Positions 6,065-14,425 of a DNA stretch of 14,425 bases are shown here, piece after piece; position 1 is the stretch's first letter; each line of letters begins with the position of its first letter. Location: assembly GCA_024278555.1 (NCBI GenBank), contig JAJRSX010000011.1, positions 1 through 14,425 on the forward strand. The letters run 5' to 3'. Both the position numbers and the translations under genes were made by a program. Under the pieces are notes generated by a model that was given only the letters and a program-made list of their open reading frames with translations, was not told where the DNA came from and did no database searches. The stretch is from a bacterium (GTDB lineage Bacteria > CG2-30-53-67 > CG2-30-70-394).

Positions 6065-7690
6065 CTAGAATCGCGTGGTGGTGAGGAAGGTCACCTTCGG
6101 CTGGTGGTTGTCGCCGTCGATGCGATCCAGCGGGAAGGCGAGGTCGAGGCGGATGACCTGCTCGCTCGCCGCCACCGGCCAGGCGAGCCGCAGGCCGAGG
6201 CCGGCGGCGGTGGCGAGGCTGGCGAGGTCGAAGCCGTCGGCGTGGCGCCAGACGGTGCCGCTGTCGATAAAGGCGAGGCCGCCCACCGCCACCACCCCGG
6301 CGATCCGGGCCGCCGCGAAGAGGCGGTCCTCCACGGTGAGCCTGAGGCGGGTGTCGCCGGTGATCGCGTGGTCGTTGTAGCCGCGCAGGCCGGTGGAAGC
6401 GCCGACCGAGAGGAAACGGTCGTCGTCGAGGTGGCGGGTGGTGAGGAGGTTGGCGCGGGCGATGAGGGTGTGGCTGAGGGCGGCGGTGTCCAGCCCGGTG
6501 TGCTGCACGACCCCCACGACCCCCGCCCCCACCTGCAGGTTCACTGCCTGGCCGCCCTCCAGGCGGCCGGAGGCGGAGAGGGAGGCGCGCACCCAGCGGC
6601 CCGGTCGCCACCGGTGGCCGTCGCTGTCGGTGAGGGCGAAGAGCAGGGCCGGCGTGTCGCTCCCCAGGGCGGTGGCAGCCACCCCGACCTCGCCGCTCAG
6701 GTCGTTGGCGAGGTTGATGTACTCGGGCCGGTCGAAGTGGTCGACGTGGCGTTCGGTCACAAAGCCGACGCCGAGCCGCCGGTAGAAGAGGCCGACGGAG
6801 TCCTCCGAGCGGTCGGTCGGCAGGTTCGTGGTGGAGGCGGTGGGGGTGAAGCGGCGGGAGGTGGCGGCGGCGAAGAGGCCGGCGCGGTGGACCACCGGCG
6901 CGCCTGATACCAGCGCCCTCGCCCACTCGACTCGCGCCGACTGGCGGGTGGCGCGGTAGCCGCTGGTCGCCACCCCGTCGTCGACGAGCGCCTCGTCGCC
7001 ACGCCGGTGGGCCGCCGTCAGCGACGCCGCCCACTCGGTCTCCAGGGCGTAGAAGGGGTGGGCGAGGGAGACCGCCGCGGACTCGCCGCTGCCGGTGTTG
7101 GTCGCATCGACGGCGCCCCGCCACCAGCTCCCGAGCAGTCGTGGGTCGAGGTAGTGGAGGGCGACCTGCGGGTCGCCGAAGCGGTTGGCGTAGGTGGCAC
7201 TGAGCCGCTTGCCGTAGCCGCCGAGGTTGGTGTCGCGCACCCCCACGGTCCAGGCAGTGCCCGCATCCACCGCGGCGAAATCGACGATCGGCTCGATCGC
7301 CCAGGCGTCCTGCGCCTCCACCACCAGCCGCACCCGGTTGTCGGCAAGGGGGGCGCAGCGGATCTGCTCGCGGCGGAGGTAGCCGAGGCCGCGCAGGTGG
7401 CGGAGGGTGTCGCGCAGCCGCTCCCGGTCCAGCCGCTCGCCGGTGTGAACGAGGAGCTCGCGCTCGATCACCCCGGGTCGGGTGGTGGCGTGCAGCCGGT
7501 TGATGGCCGCCGGGGAGAGGGGCGGCGGCAGCCGGTCGTCCGCCCCGAGGGGGGGACGGTGGACCACCTCGATGGAGGCGATGGTCGGCGCCCTGGCGAA
7601 GAGCGGCTCGCAGGTGGGGACCTCCTGCGCCGTGGCCGCGGCCGGCAGCAGGCCGAGGAGGAGAGCGAGGAGGGGGAGGAGGCGGGTCAT
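6065..7690 (-). CDS. Omp85/BamA-like outer-membrane beta-barrel protein with POTRA domain
   Basis: The 541-aa precursor has a clear signal peptide (charged start, Leu-rich core, cleavage after ATA at about residue 21). A single POTRA-like domain follows at about residues 60-126, including GERLDRERLRDTLRHLRGLG and YLRREQI. From about residue 135 the chain alternates polar and hydrophobic residues in strands, includes VRDTNLGGYGKRLSATYANR (an Omp85-style barrel start), and ends in a terminal Phe (TFLTTTRF), the usual outer-membrane assembly signal. With one POTRA it is shorter than BamA (five POTRAs, about 800 aa), so it is a minor Omp85-type protein rather than BamA. Two cysteines (C27, C112) flank the POTRA region and could form a disulfide. 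The gene starts 6 bp after the stop of the upstream lipoprotein gene and is the last of the four-gene operon. No clear ribosome binding site is seen, so translational coupling is plausible. The cargo or partner is unknown. Confidence 0.82.
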   Translation of the reverse strand: MTRLLPLLALLLGLLPAAATAQEVPTCEPLFARAPTIASIEVVHRPPLGADDRLPPPLSPAAINRLHATTRPGVIERELLVHTGERLDRERLRDTLRHLRGLGYLRREQIRCAPLADNRVRLVVEAQDAWAIEPIVDFAAVDAGTAWTVGVRDTNLGGYGKRLSATYANRFGDPQVALHYLDPRLLGSWWRGAVDATNTGSGESAAVSLAHPFYALETEWAASLTAAHRRGDEALVDDGVATSGYRATRQSARVEWARALVSGAPVVHRAGLFAAATSRRFTPTASTTNLPTDRSEDSVGLFYRRLGVGFVTERHVDHFDRPEYINLANDLSGEVGVAATALGSDTPALLFALTDSDGHRWRPGRWVRASLSASGRLEGGQAVNLQVGAGVVGVVQHTGLDTAALSHTLIARANLLTTRHLDDDRFLSVGASTGLRGYNDHAITGDTRLRLTVEDRLFAAARIAGVVAVGGLAFIDSGTVWRHADGFDLASLATAAGLGLRLAWPVAASEQVIRLDLAFPLDRIDGDNHQPKVTFLTTTRF

Positions 7691-7696
7691 GGACGG

Positions 7697-8746
7697 CTAT
7701 TCGGCAATGCGCCGCGCCGTCCCGATCACGCTCTGTGCCGCTATTTGTCCGAGCTTGCGGGCCGCCTGGACCTCCGCCTCCGGCAGGTCGATGCCCGACC
7801 CCTTGGCGTGCAGGGGCACCATCCGGGCCGGACCGGTGGGCCCCTCCAGGTCGACGCGCATCTCACCGTCGAGGTAGACAAAGGGGTGGTTGCCGGCCCA
7901 CTGCTCCCGCCGGTGGATGCGCACCGAGACCTCCCCCTTGCCGGTGGAGCCGGGGCGCAGGGAGAGGCGCTCCAGGGCGGCGGTGACCGCCTCGGTGAGG
8001 CCGTCGACCGGGGCGCCGCTGGTGTTGAGGCGCACCCCGTAGGCGGCGAGGAGGTCGCGCGCCGCCCCCTCCAGGCGGTCGACGCGCAGCTTACGCGGGA
8101 CGTCGAGGTCGTCGCCGGTGAGGGCGCGGTACTGGGCGCGGTACTCGGCGCGCCGGTCGAGGTGGAAGAGGATCGCCAGGGCCGCGCCCACCCGCTCGCC
8201 CGGTCGGTCGGCGTCGAGCCGTTTGCGCGCCCGATTCAGCCGGTCGTTCTCCACCTTGGTCCGCTCCTTGAGGTGGTCCGCCTCGGCGTCGCGGTCCAGC
8301 CGGGCGAGGCAGTACCAGGTGTCGCTGCGCCTGTTGTGGGTGATCTTGTCGAAGAAGACGGCGCGCAGCTCCACGTCGAGGGGCTCCACCAGGCCCCGCG
8401 GCGCCTCCACCCGCATACCACGGCCGCGGAGCCACTCGGCCACCGACCGCTCCGCCTCCGCCTGGACCCGGTAGAGGTCGACGTCGCGGTTGCCGCGCCC
8501 CTTTACGACGCCGACGCCGTAGAGGTCGTCGCCCTTCTCGCGTGGGTGGTCGAGCCACTTGGGCGGTCGCTTGGACTCGTCCACCTCGGGGAGGGTGGCG
8601 GGGGTGAGGCGGGTGGCGTCCGGGGCCGGGATGGCCAGCCCCTCGCGCAGGGGGCGCTTGTGGCTACAGGCGAGCCCCGTCGCGAGGGTGGCGGCGAGGG
8701 TGACGGCGAGGAGGGTGAGGCGGGTGGCGGGTACGACCGGATGCAT
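7697..8746 (-). CDS. LPP20-like outer-membrane lipoprotein
   Basis: This 349-aa precursor has a signal peptide ending in TGLAC, so Cys27 is the likely lipidation site, although Gly at -3 is not ideal for a lipobox. Residues about 62-85 (PPKWLDHPREKGDDLYGVGV) followed by an Ala- and Arg-rich helix resemble LPP20-family lipoproteins, which share a PxW...YGVG pattern and then AxxxA helices. A charged helical stretch rich in Arg, Asp and Glu fills about 150-215, and the rest looks globular. Start ATG 8746 is supported by AGGGAGAG 4 nt upstream. It lies between the repeat-type lipoprotein gene (54 bp upstream) and the Omp85-like gene (6 bp downstream). Its function is not known. The context suggests a complex in the outer membrane. 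Confidence 0.72.
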   Translation of the reverse strand: MHPVVPATRLTLLAVTLAATLATGLACSHKRPLREGLAIPAPDATRLTPATLPEVDESKRPPKWLDHPREKGDDLYGVGVVKGRGNRDVDLYRVQAEAERSVAEWLRGRGMRVEAPRGLVEPLDVELRAVFFDKITHNRRSDTWYCLARLDRDAEADHLKERTKVENDRLNRARKRLDADRPGERVGAALAILFHLDRRAEYRAQYRALTGDDLDVPRKLRVDRLEGAARDLLAAYGVRLNTSGAPVDGLTEAVTAALERLSLRPGSTGKGEVSVRIHRREQWAGNHPFVYLDGEMRVDLEGPTGPARMVPLHAKGSGIDLPEAEVQAARKLGQIAAQSVIGTARRIAE

Positions 8747-8750
8747 GGGG

Positions 8751-8758
8751 CTCTCCCT
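8751..8758 (-). promoter_or_regulatory. Ribosome binding site deciding the 8746 start
   Basis: On the minus strand AGGGAGAG lies 4 nt before ATG 8746. It supports this start, which also places the signal peptide at the very N-terminus. Confidence 0.65.
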
Positions 8759-8800
8759 GAGGGCGGCGGTGCGAGGGTGTCGCCAACGACGAGGGTGGAT

Positions 8801-10036
8801 TTAGAAGAGACGTGCCTTCACTAGATAAAACTTTCCCGCCTCCACCGCCACCTGGCGGCTGGCCACGAGTTGGCCATCCACGGTGACCTCCACCGTAGCA
8901 GAGGGGGGGGACAGGGGGATGCGGGTGAGATAGAGGGCGGCGGGGAGCGCCTCCCACGAGCGGGTGTCGGCCACCTCGGTGGCGATGCCGACCGCGCGCA
9001 CCAGGAGGCCGGCAACCTCGCCGCCGTCGCGCCGCGCCTTGCGCGCCACCACCTCCTTGGCCACCGCCCGGGCCACCAGGCGCGCCATGTCGCGGCTGCG
9101 CGCCGCGGCGAGGTCGGCGCGCGCCGCCGCCGCCAGATTTGCCGCCGGCGTCACGGCCACGGCCGCACCACCGGTGCGAACCACCACCCGCCGCCGCCCG
9201 CCGCCGCCGCCGGTGAGGCCGGGGAGCGACAGGCGTACCGGGAAGCCGCGGCCGCCCGGGACGATCACCGACTCGCTCCGCCGGTAGGGGATGCGACCGG
9301 CGTGGACCACCACCACCGCCTCCGCCGCCTCGGGCGCGGGGTCGATGGTCGGGTGGCGGGTGGCGATCTCCGCGGCCACCTCAACGAGGCCGAGGCGGTG
9401 GGCGAGGCGCAGGGCCGCCGCCACCAACGCCGGTGGCGTGCCGCCCCCCTCTTCGTAGGCGGCCAGGGCGAGGCGGTAGCTCACCATGGCGTCGTTCGCC
9501 TCCCCCGCCGCCTCGTAGACGATGCCGGCGAAGTGGCGCAGGTAGCCGACCTCGCGCCGCAGCTCGCCCCCCTTGAGGGAGCGGCCCACCGCCTGCAGGC
9601 GCAGAGCGAGCCGCCGCGCCTCCACCGCCGCCTCGGTCGGGGCGTCGAGGAGGAGGTAGTTGAGTGCCTTGTAGTACGAGATCAGGGGCTGCTCGAAGGC
9701 ATGCCCGGTGTACGGCCGGGTCTGGTCGTTGACGAGGAAGGAGAGCGTCTCGCGCGAGACGCTCTTGGTGACCGCCGCCTCCACCTGCTGGTCCGCCTCG
9801 GCAAGGAGCCGGTTGGACTCCGCGTACTCCCCGCGGAGCTGCTTCACCACCGCCGCGTCGAGGAGGTAGAGGGGGCGGTCGTTGGCGCCCACCCGCTTGC
9901 CGTAGTGGGCGAGTGCCGCGTCGGCGGCCTCGGTGCGGCCGCCGTAGAGGTCGGCCACCGACTCGCGCAGGGTGGCACGGCCGGCGCAGGCGCCTGCCGT
10001 GACGAGGAGGAGGAGGAGGGCGAGCCGCCCCGCCAC
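8801..10036 (-). CDS. COG3014-like lipoprotein with TPR-like helical repeats
   Basis: I place the start at GTG 10036, giving 411 aa. It has a strong ribosome binding site 5 nt upstream and puts the signal sequence at the N-terminus (MAGRLALLLLLVTAGAC, lipid on Cys17). A longer reading from GTG 10105 overlaps the upstream stop as GTGA but adds 23 Arg-rich residues. Residues about 30-235 look like TPR-type helical hairpins (for example PLYLLDAAVVKQLRGEYAES and YYKALNYLLLDAPTEAAVEA). A Gly-rich stretch near 285-295 separates them from a C-terminal part with beta-strand character ending in KARLF. The pattern fits, from memory, the uncharacterised COG3014 family, which tends to sit beside LpoB-like genes. 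It is the second gene of the operon. The role is unknown, perhaps a periplasmic scaffold. Confidence 0.75.
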   Translation of the reverse strand: MAGRLALLLLLVTAGACAGRATLRESVADLYGGRTEAADAALAHYGKRVGANDRPLYLLDAAVVKQLRGEYAESNRLLAEADQQVEAAVTKSVSRETLSFLVNDQTRPYTGHAFEQPLISYYKALNYLLLDAPTEAAVEARRLALRLQAVGRSLKGGELRREVGYLRHFAGIVYEAAGEANDAMVSYRLALAAYEEGGGTPPALVAAALRLAHRLGLVEVAAEIATRHPTIDPAPEAAEAVVVVHAGRIPYRRSESVIVPGGRGFPVRLSLPGLTGGGGGRRRVVVRTGGAAVAVTPAANLAAAARADLAAARSRDMARLVARAVAKEVVARKARRDGGEVAGLLVRAVGIATEVADTRSWEALPAALYLTRIPLSPPSATVEVTVDGQLVASRQVAVEAGKFYLVKARLF

Positions 10037-10041
10037 GATCG

Positions 10042-10050
10042 CCTCTCCCC
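10042..10050 (-). promoter_or_regulatory. Ribosome binding site favouring the inner GTG start
   Basis: GGGGAGAGG on the minus strand lies 5 nt before GTG 10036. It decides the start of the COG3014-like gene in favour of the shorter reading. Confidence 0.6.
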
Positions 10051-10101
10051 CCGGCCGCCTCCGCCCCGTGGCCGCCTGGAGCCTCACCGGTAGCCGCCGC
10101 C

Positions 10102-10695
10102 TCACAGCCGGGCGGCGGGCCGCTTCACGTACTTTTTGATCTTCTTGTCACCGATCCACACCTTGCGGTTGGTGCGCATGTCGATGAGCTCCAGGTTCAC
10201 CTGGTAGAAGACTACCGCCCGCCTTCCAGCCTGGTCGACGATCGAGTTGACCGACCCCAGGAGCATGTAGTCGGCGCCGCTCTCCTCGCCGTGGGAGGAG
10301 CGGGACTCCTCCTCGGTGAAGCCGGCCTGGGCGTCACGCTCCGCGCGGATCTGCTCCCGCTCCCCCGGGGCGGCGACGAAGGTCGCCTCGCCCGAGTTGA
10401 GGATCGCCCGCTGGAGGTCGTTGACGAAGGTGTGGGTGTCGATGTGCTCGGTGGAGCGGTTGCGGATCGCGCCGACGATGAGGACCGGCTGGGCGTCGCC
10501 GTGGGCGCGGCGGAACTGGTCGACCCACGGATGCGACAGGGCGTCCTGGATCATCGCCTTGGCGACCATCTGCGAGTCGGTGTCGTTCCAGCGGCCGGAG
10601 ACGTCCTTGATCTCCTCCACATCCAGCCGCTTCACCGAGGTGGCGCACGCCGCGAGGAGCAGGGGGATGAGGGCAACGATGGCAAGACGACGCAT
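10102..10695 (-). CDS. lpoB: LpoB-family penicillin-binding protein activator lipoprotein
   Basis: The 197-aa precursor has a classic lipoprotein signal, MRRLAIVALIPLLLAAC, with lipobox LAAC and lipid on Cys17. The mature part matches the LpoB/PF13036 fold: DVSGRWNDTDSQMVAKAMIQ, then VLIVGAIRNRSTEHIDTHTF, NDLQRAILNSGEATFVA, an Arg- and Glu-rich linker, GADYMLLGSVNSIVDQAG and VNLELIDMRTNRKVWIGDKK. In E. coli the outer-membrane lipoprotein LpoB stimulates the peptidoglycan synthase PBP1B across the periplasm; the family relation is clear, but whether the partner is the same is inference. ATG 10695 has a near-perfect ribosome binding site. It is the first gene of the four-gene minus-strand operon, and its stop is close to the COG3014-like start. 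Confidence 0.9.
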   Translation of the reverse strand: MRRLAIVALIPLLLAACATSVKRLDVEEIKDVSGRWNDTDSQMVAKAMIQDALSHPWVDQFRRAHGDAQPVLIVGAIRNRSTEHIDTHTFVNDLQRAILNSGEATFVAAPGEREQIRAERDAQAGFTEEESRSSHGEESGADYMLLGSVNSIVDQAGRRAVVFYQVNLELIDMRTNRKVWIGDKKIKKYVKRPAARL

Positions 10696-10699
10696 GGGG

Positions 10700-10706
10700 A
10701 CCTCCT
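10700..10706 (-). promoter_or_regulatory. Consensus ribosome binding site of the LpoB-like gene
   Basis: AGGAGGT on the minus strand is 4 nt from ATG 10695. It is the strongest such site in the window and suggests good expression of the operon's first gene. Confidence 0.75.
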
Positions 10707-10733
10707 ACGCTGGAGTGGATGAACGCGCAGATC

Positions 10734-10761
10734 AGTCTACCCGGAGCCGTCCGCCGTGCAA
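10734..10761 (-). promoter_or_regulatory. Candidate sigma70 promoter of the envelope operon
   Basis: On the minus strand TTGCAC (10756-10761) and TAGACT (10734-10739) are 16 bp apart, each 4/6 to consensus, about 40 bp upstream of ATG 10695. The -35 box falls inside a small palindrome at 10751-10767, which could matter for regulation. This is by-eye evidence only. Confidence 0.35.
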
Positions 10762-10783
10762 CGGCGGGTGAGAGGCAACTCTC
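10751..10783. repeat. Two adjacent small hairpins
   Basis: CCGCCGT-GCA-ACGGCGG (10751-10767) has a perfect 7-bp stem. Right after it, GAGAG-GCAA-CTCTC (10770-10783) has a 5-bp stem with a GNRA-type loop. They sit between the divergent LpoB operon and MOSC gene. They could be REP-like remnants or an operator. Confidence 0.4.
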
Positions 10784-10863
10784 GCGTAGAGGCGCGGAGA
10801 CACAGAGGGCCGGGGAGCAGGCGTCACCTCGTTCTCTTTTCCCCGCCGTACGCTCTCGCCCCT

Positions 10864-10894
10864 TCCGTGTCTTTCCGTGGATACCATGGCCTTC
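10864..10894. repeat. Second copy of the TCCGTGTCTTTCCGTGG repeat
   Basis: Positions 10864-10882 equal 121-139 over 19 bp, and ATGGCCTTCCC follows in both copies. Just before it, 10784-10810 contains AGAGGCGCGGAGACACAGAG, related to the CACAGAG elements. The span 10784-10961 holds no gene I can support. Confidence 0.55.
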
Positions 10895-10961
10895 CCTGCC
10901 GGGCGGCAAGGGATCCGGGGACGGCTTGGCCTCGTGGCCGCTGTGGGTCCACCCTACGGCG

Positions 10962-11594
10962 ATGAAGATTCTCTCCCTCCAGATCGGTATGCCGGAGACA
11001 GTGAAGGTCGGCTCCAAGAGCAAGGCCACCGGCTTTTGCAAACGGCCGGTGGCCGGCCCGGTCCACCTCGGCCCCGAGGGGCCGGCGGGCAACGGGGTCG
11101 CCGACACCAAGCACCACGGCGGCGTCGACAAGGCGATCTGCTGCTACCCCCACGAGCACTACGCCTACTGGGAGGCGCGGGTGGGGCGGCCGCTGCCGGC
11201 CGCCGCCTTCGGCGAGAACTTCACCACCGAGGGGGCGACCGAGGAGACGGTCCACATCGGTGATCGCTTCCGGGTGGGTAGCGCGGTGGTGGAGGTGACC
11301 CAGCCGCGCCAGCCGTGCTCCACCCTCGCCTTCGTCTGGGATCGTAAGGGGTTGGTGAAGGAGGTGGAGGAGAGCGGTTTCACCGGCTTCTACCTGCGGG
11401 TGGTGGAGGAGGGTGAGGTGCAGGCCGGCGACGAGCTCGAGCTCCTCACCGCGCACCCGGCGGCGATCTCCGTGGCCGAGGCGTACCGCATCCACCGGGG
11501 GCGCAAGCGCGACCCGGCGGGGGTCCGGCGGCTGCTCGCCGTCGCCGCCCTGTCGGCGGCGTGGCGCGAGGAGCTGGAGGAGCACGTCCGCTAG
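10962..11594 (+). CDS. MOSC domain protein, YiiM-like
   Basis: This 210-aa soluble protein has an N-terminal MOSC domain. [20 protein letters not shown] (50-69), FGENFTTEG (83-91) and [11 protein letters not shown] (114-124) are the usual blocks, and C119 is the conserved Cys thought to bind the sulfur or molybdenum cofactor. The C-terminal [20 protein letters not shown] and the helices after it match the 3-alpha domain of the YiiM type. In E. coli, YiiM works with molybdenum cofactor in detoxifying N-hydroxylated base analogues; the same role here is inference. The frame is open upstream to 10719, but that part is repeat DNA, so ATG 10962 (MKILSLQIG) is chosen. The ribosome binding site is weak. 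The stop codon TAG (11592-11594) lies inside the CTAG at the edge of MITE-like copy B. Confidence 0.9.
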   Translation: MKILSLQIGMPETVKVGSKSKATGFCKRPVAGPVHLGPEGPAGNGVADTKHHGGVDKAICCYPHEHYAYWEARVGRPLPAAAFGENFTTEGATEETVHIGDRFRVGSAVVEVTQPRQPCSTLAFVWDRKGLVKEVEESGFTGFYLRVVEEGEVQAGDELELLTAHPAAISVAEAYRIHRGRKRDPAGVRRLLAVAALSAAWREELEEHVR

Positions 11595-11760
11595 GACGTC
11601 TGTCGGACTTTGGTGATCGTGACGAGGGGAAGCGGGCTCGGGTCCGAATTGTGACCCGTTCGAGCGCTACATGGGTCTATACAACGAAGAACGGGACGCG
11701 ATCCGGGCCGAGATCCGTGAATCAAGCAGTAGATCGGGCCAAAGTCCGACAGGCTCCTAG
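11591..11760 (-). mobile_element. MITE-like element, copy B (inverted relative to copy A)
   Basis: It is bounded by CTAG at both ends (11591-11594 and 11757-11760) and has inverted terminal repeats: CTAGGACGTCTGTCGGACTT on the left and, on the minus strand, CTAGGAGCCTGTCGGACTTT on the right. It aligns along its whole length with the reverse complement of 787-967, with the 28 bp at 11730-11757 identical. Weak translations from both copies contain [10 protein letters not shown] and KVRQT, which are traces of the element and not proteins. It carries no transposase. It lies between the convergent MOSC and lon genes. Confidence 0.75.
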
Positions 11761-11783
11761 AATCCGGGCCTGGCCGGCGACCC

Positions 11784-11836
11784 AGGCCCTTCGGGCCTGC
11801 CGCGGCCGACGGCCGCGGATCGCGGGTACAACCCGC
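11784..11836. repeat. REP-like cluster of three hairpins, possible bidirectional terminator
   Basis: Three perfect stems follow each other: AGGCCC-TTC-GGGCCT (11784-11798), CCGCGGCC-GAC-GGCCGCGG (11800-11818) and GCGGGT-ACA-ACCCGC (11822-11836), then TCCTACC. The last unit, GATCGCGGGTACAACCCGC, resembles the REP palindromes known from Pseudomonas-like genomes. Its place between two convergent genes suits a shared terminator. Confidence 0.6.
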
Positions 11837-11889
11837 TCCTACCCATTTATTGGGACCACTGCGGCGTTGCGCCGGAAGCGCCTCGCCCT

Positions 11890-14321
<2,432 letters not shown>

Positions 14322-14364
14322 GGTGCGACCTTCGGGGAAAGTGGTGGTCAACGGGGGTGGGGGC

Positions 14365-14382
14365 GGCGACCGATCGGCCGCC
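14365..14382. other. Near-perfect 18-bp palindrome upstream of lon
   Basis: GGCGACCGATCGGCCGCC is symmetric except for one pair. It lies 44 bp before the lon start and could be an operator or the terminator of the gene beyond the window edge. No gene is visible in 14322-14425, and I found no convincing promoter boxes. Confidence 0.35.
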
Positions 14383-14425
14383 GGCGGTCCACGTAAGGCC
14401 CGCCTCGGTCACTCCGCCGATGCGG

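Noticed and set aside
5481-7124. A 547-codon minus-strand frame overlapping the Omp85-like gene
   Set aside because: It runs through repeat DNA and reads the barrel gene in a wrong frame, giving Arg- and Pro-rich low-complexity sequence.
7007-8824. A 605-codon plus-strand frame antisense to two envelope genes
   Set aside because: No motif, no ribosome binding site worth noting, and antisense composition; both genes on the other strand have clear signal peptides.
10036-10105. N-terminal extension of the COG3014-like lipoprotein from GTG 10105
   Set aside because: It would put 23 Arg-rich residues before the signal peptide, while GTG 10036 has a strong ribosome binding site and a normal lipoprotein start.

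Overview
The window is very GC-rich DNA from a Gram-negative bacterium, most likely a proteobacterium. It carries outer-membrane lipoproteins, an LpoB-type penicillin-binding-protein activator, a POTRA/beta-barrel outer-membrane protein, RseP and Lon. I cannot place the organism more finely. Most genes are ordinary chromosomal genes. The spaces between them are packed with dispersed, decaying repeat elements.

Left part (1-4175, + strand): a repeat-rich leader; a 65-codon gene of unknown function ending in a strong hairpin; a roughly 180-bp MITE-like element (copy A); a YheS-like ABC-F ATPase; a DREG-2/HDHD3-like HAD protein; and the wreck of a RelE/ParE-type toxin-antitoxin pair.

Middle part (4176-10783, - strand): read in the direction of transcription, a tight four-gene cell-envelope operon encodes an LpoB-like lipoprotein, a repeat-type (COG3014-like) lipoprotein, an LPP20-like lipoprotein and an Omp85/POTRA barrel protein. 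Every product has an export signal and the spacings are -3 to about 60 nt. Some 865 bp of repeats follow: a degenerate family with a TTCAACGCAnAGGCGC core, a large CACAGAG inverted repeat and a small REP-like hairpin. After them comes rseP, which may be transcribed separately.

Right part (10784-14425): a YiiM-like MOSC protein on the + strand converges with lon on the - strand. Between them lie copy B of the MITE-like element, inverted relative to copy A, and three consecutive hairpins that look like a REP cluster or bidirectional terminator. Lon is full length by homology. A one-base loss in a C run separates its N-terminal/AAA+ part from its Ser-Lys protease domain.

The best candidates for something new are the MITE-like pair, whose copies sit at a start codon and at a stop codon; the four-gene LpoB/Omp85 envelope operon; the split lon; and the decayed toxin-antitoxin module. 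I saw no CRISPR array, phage genes, transposase gene, tRNA or rRNA.
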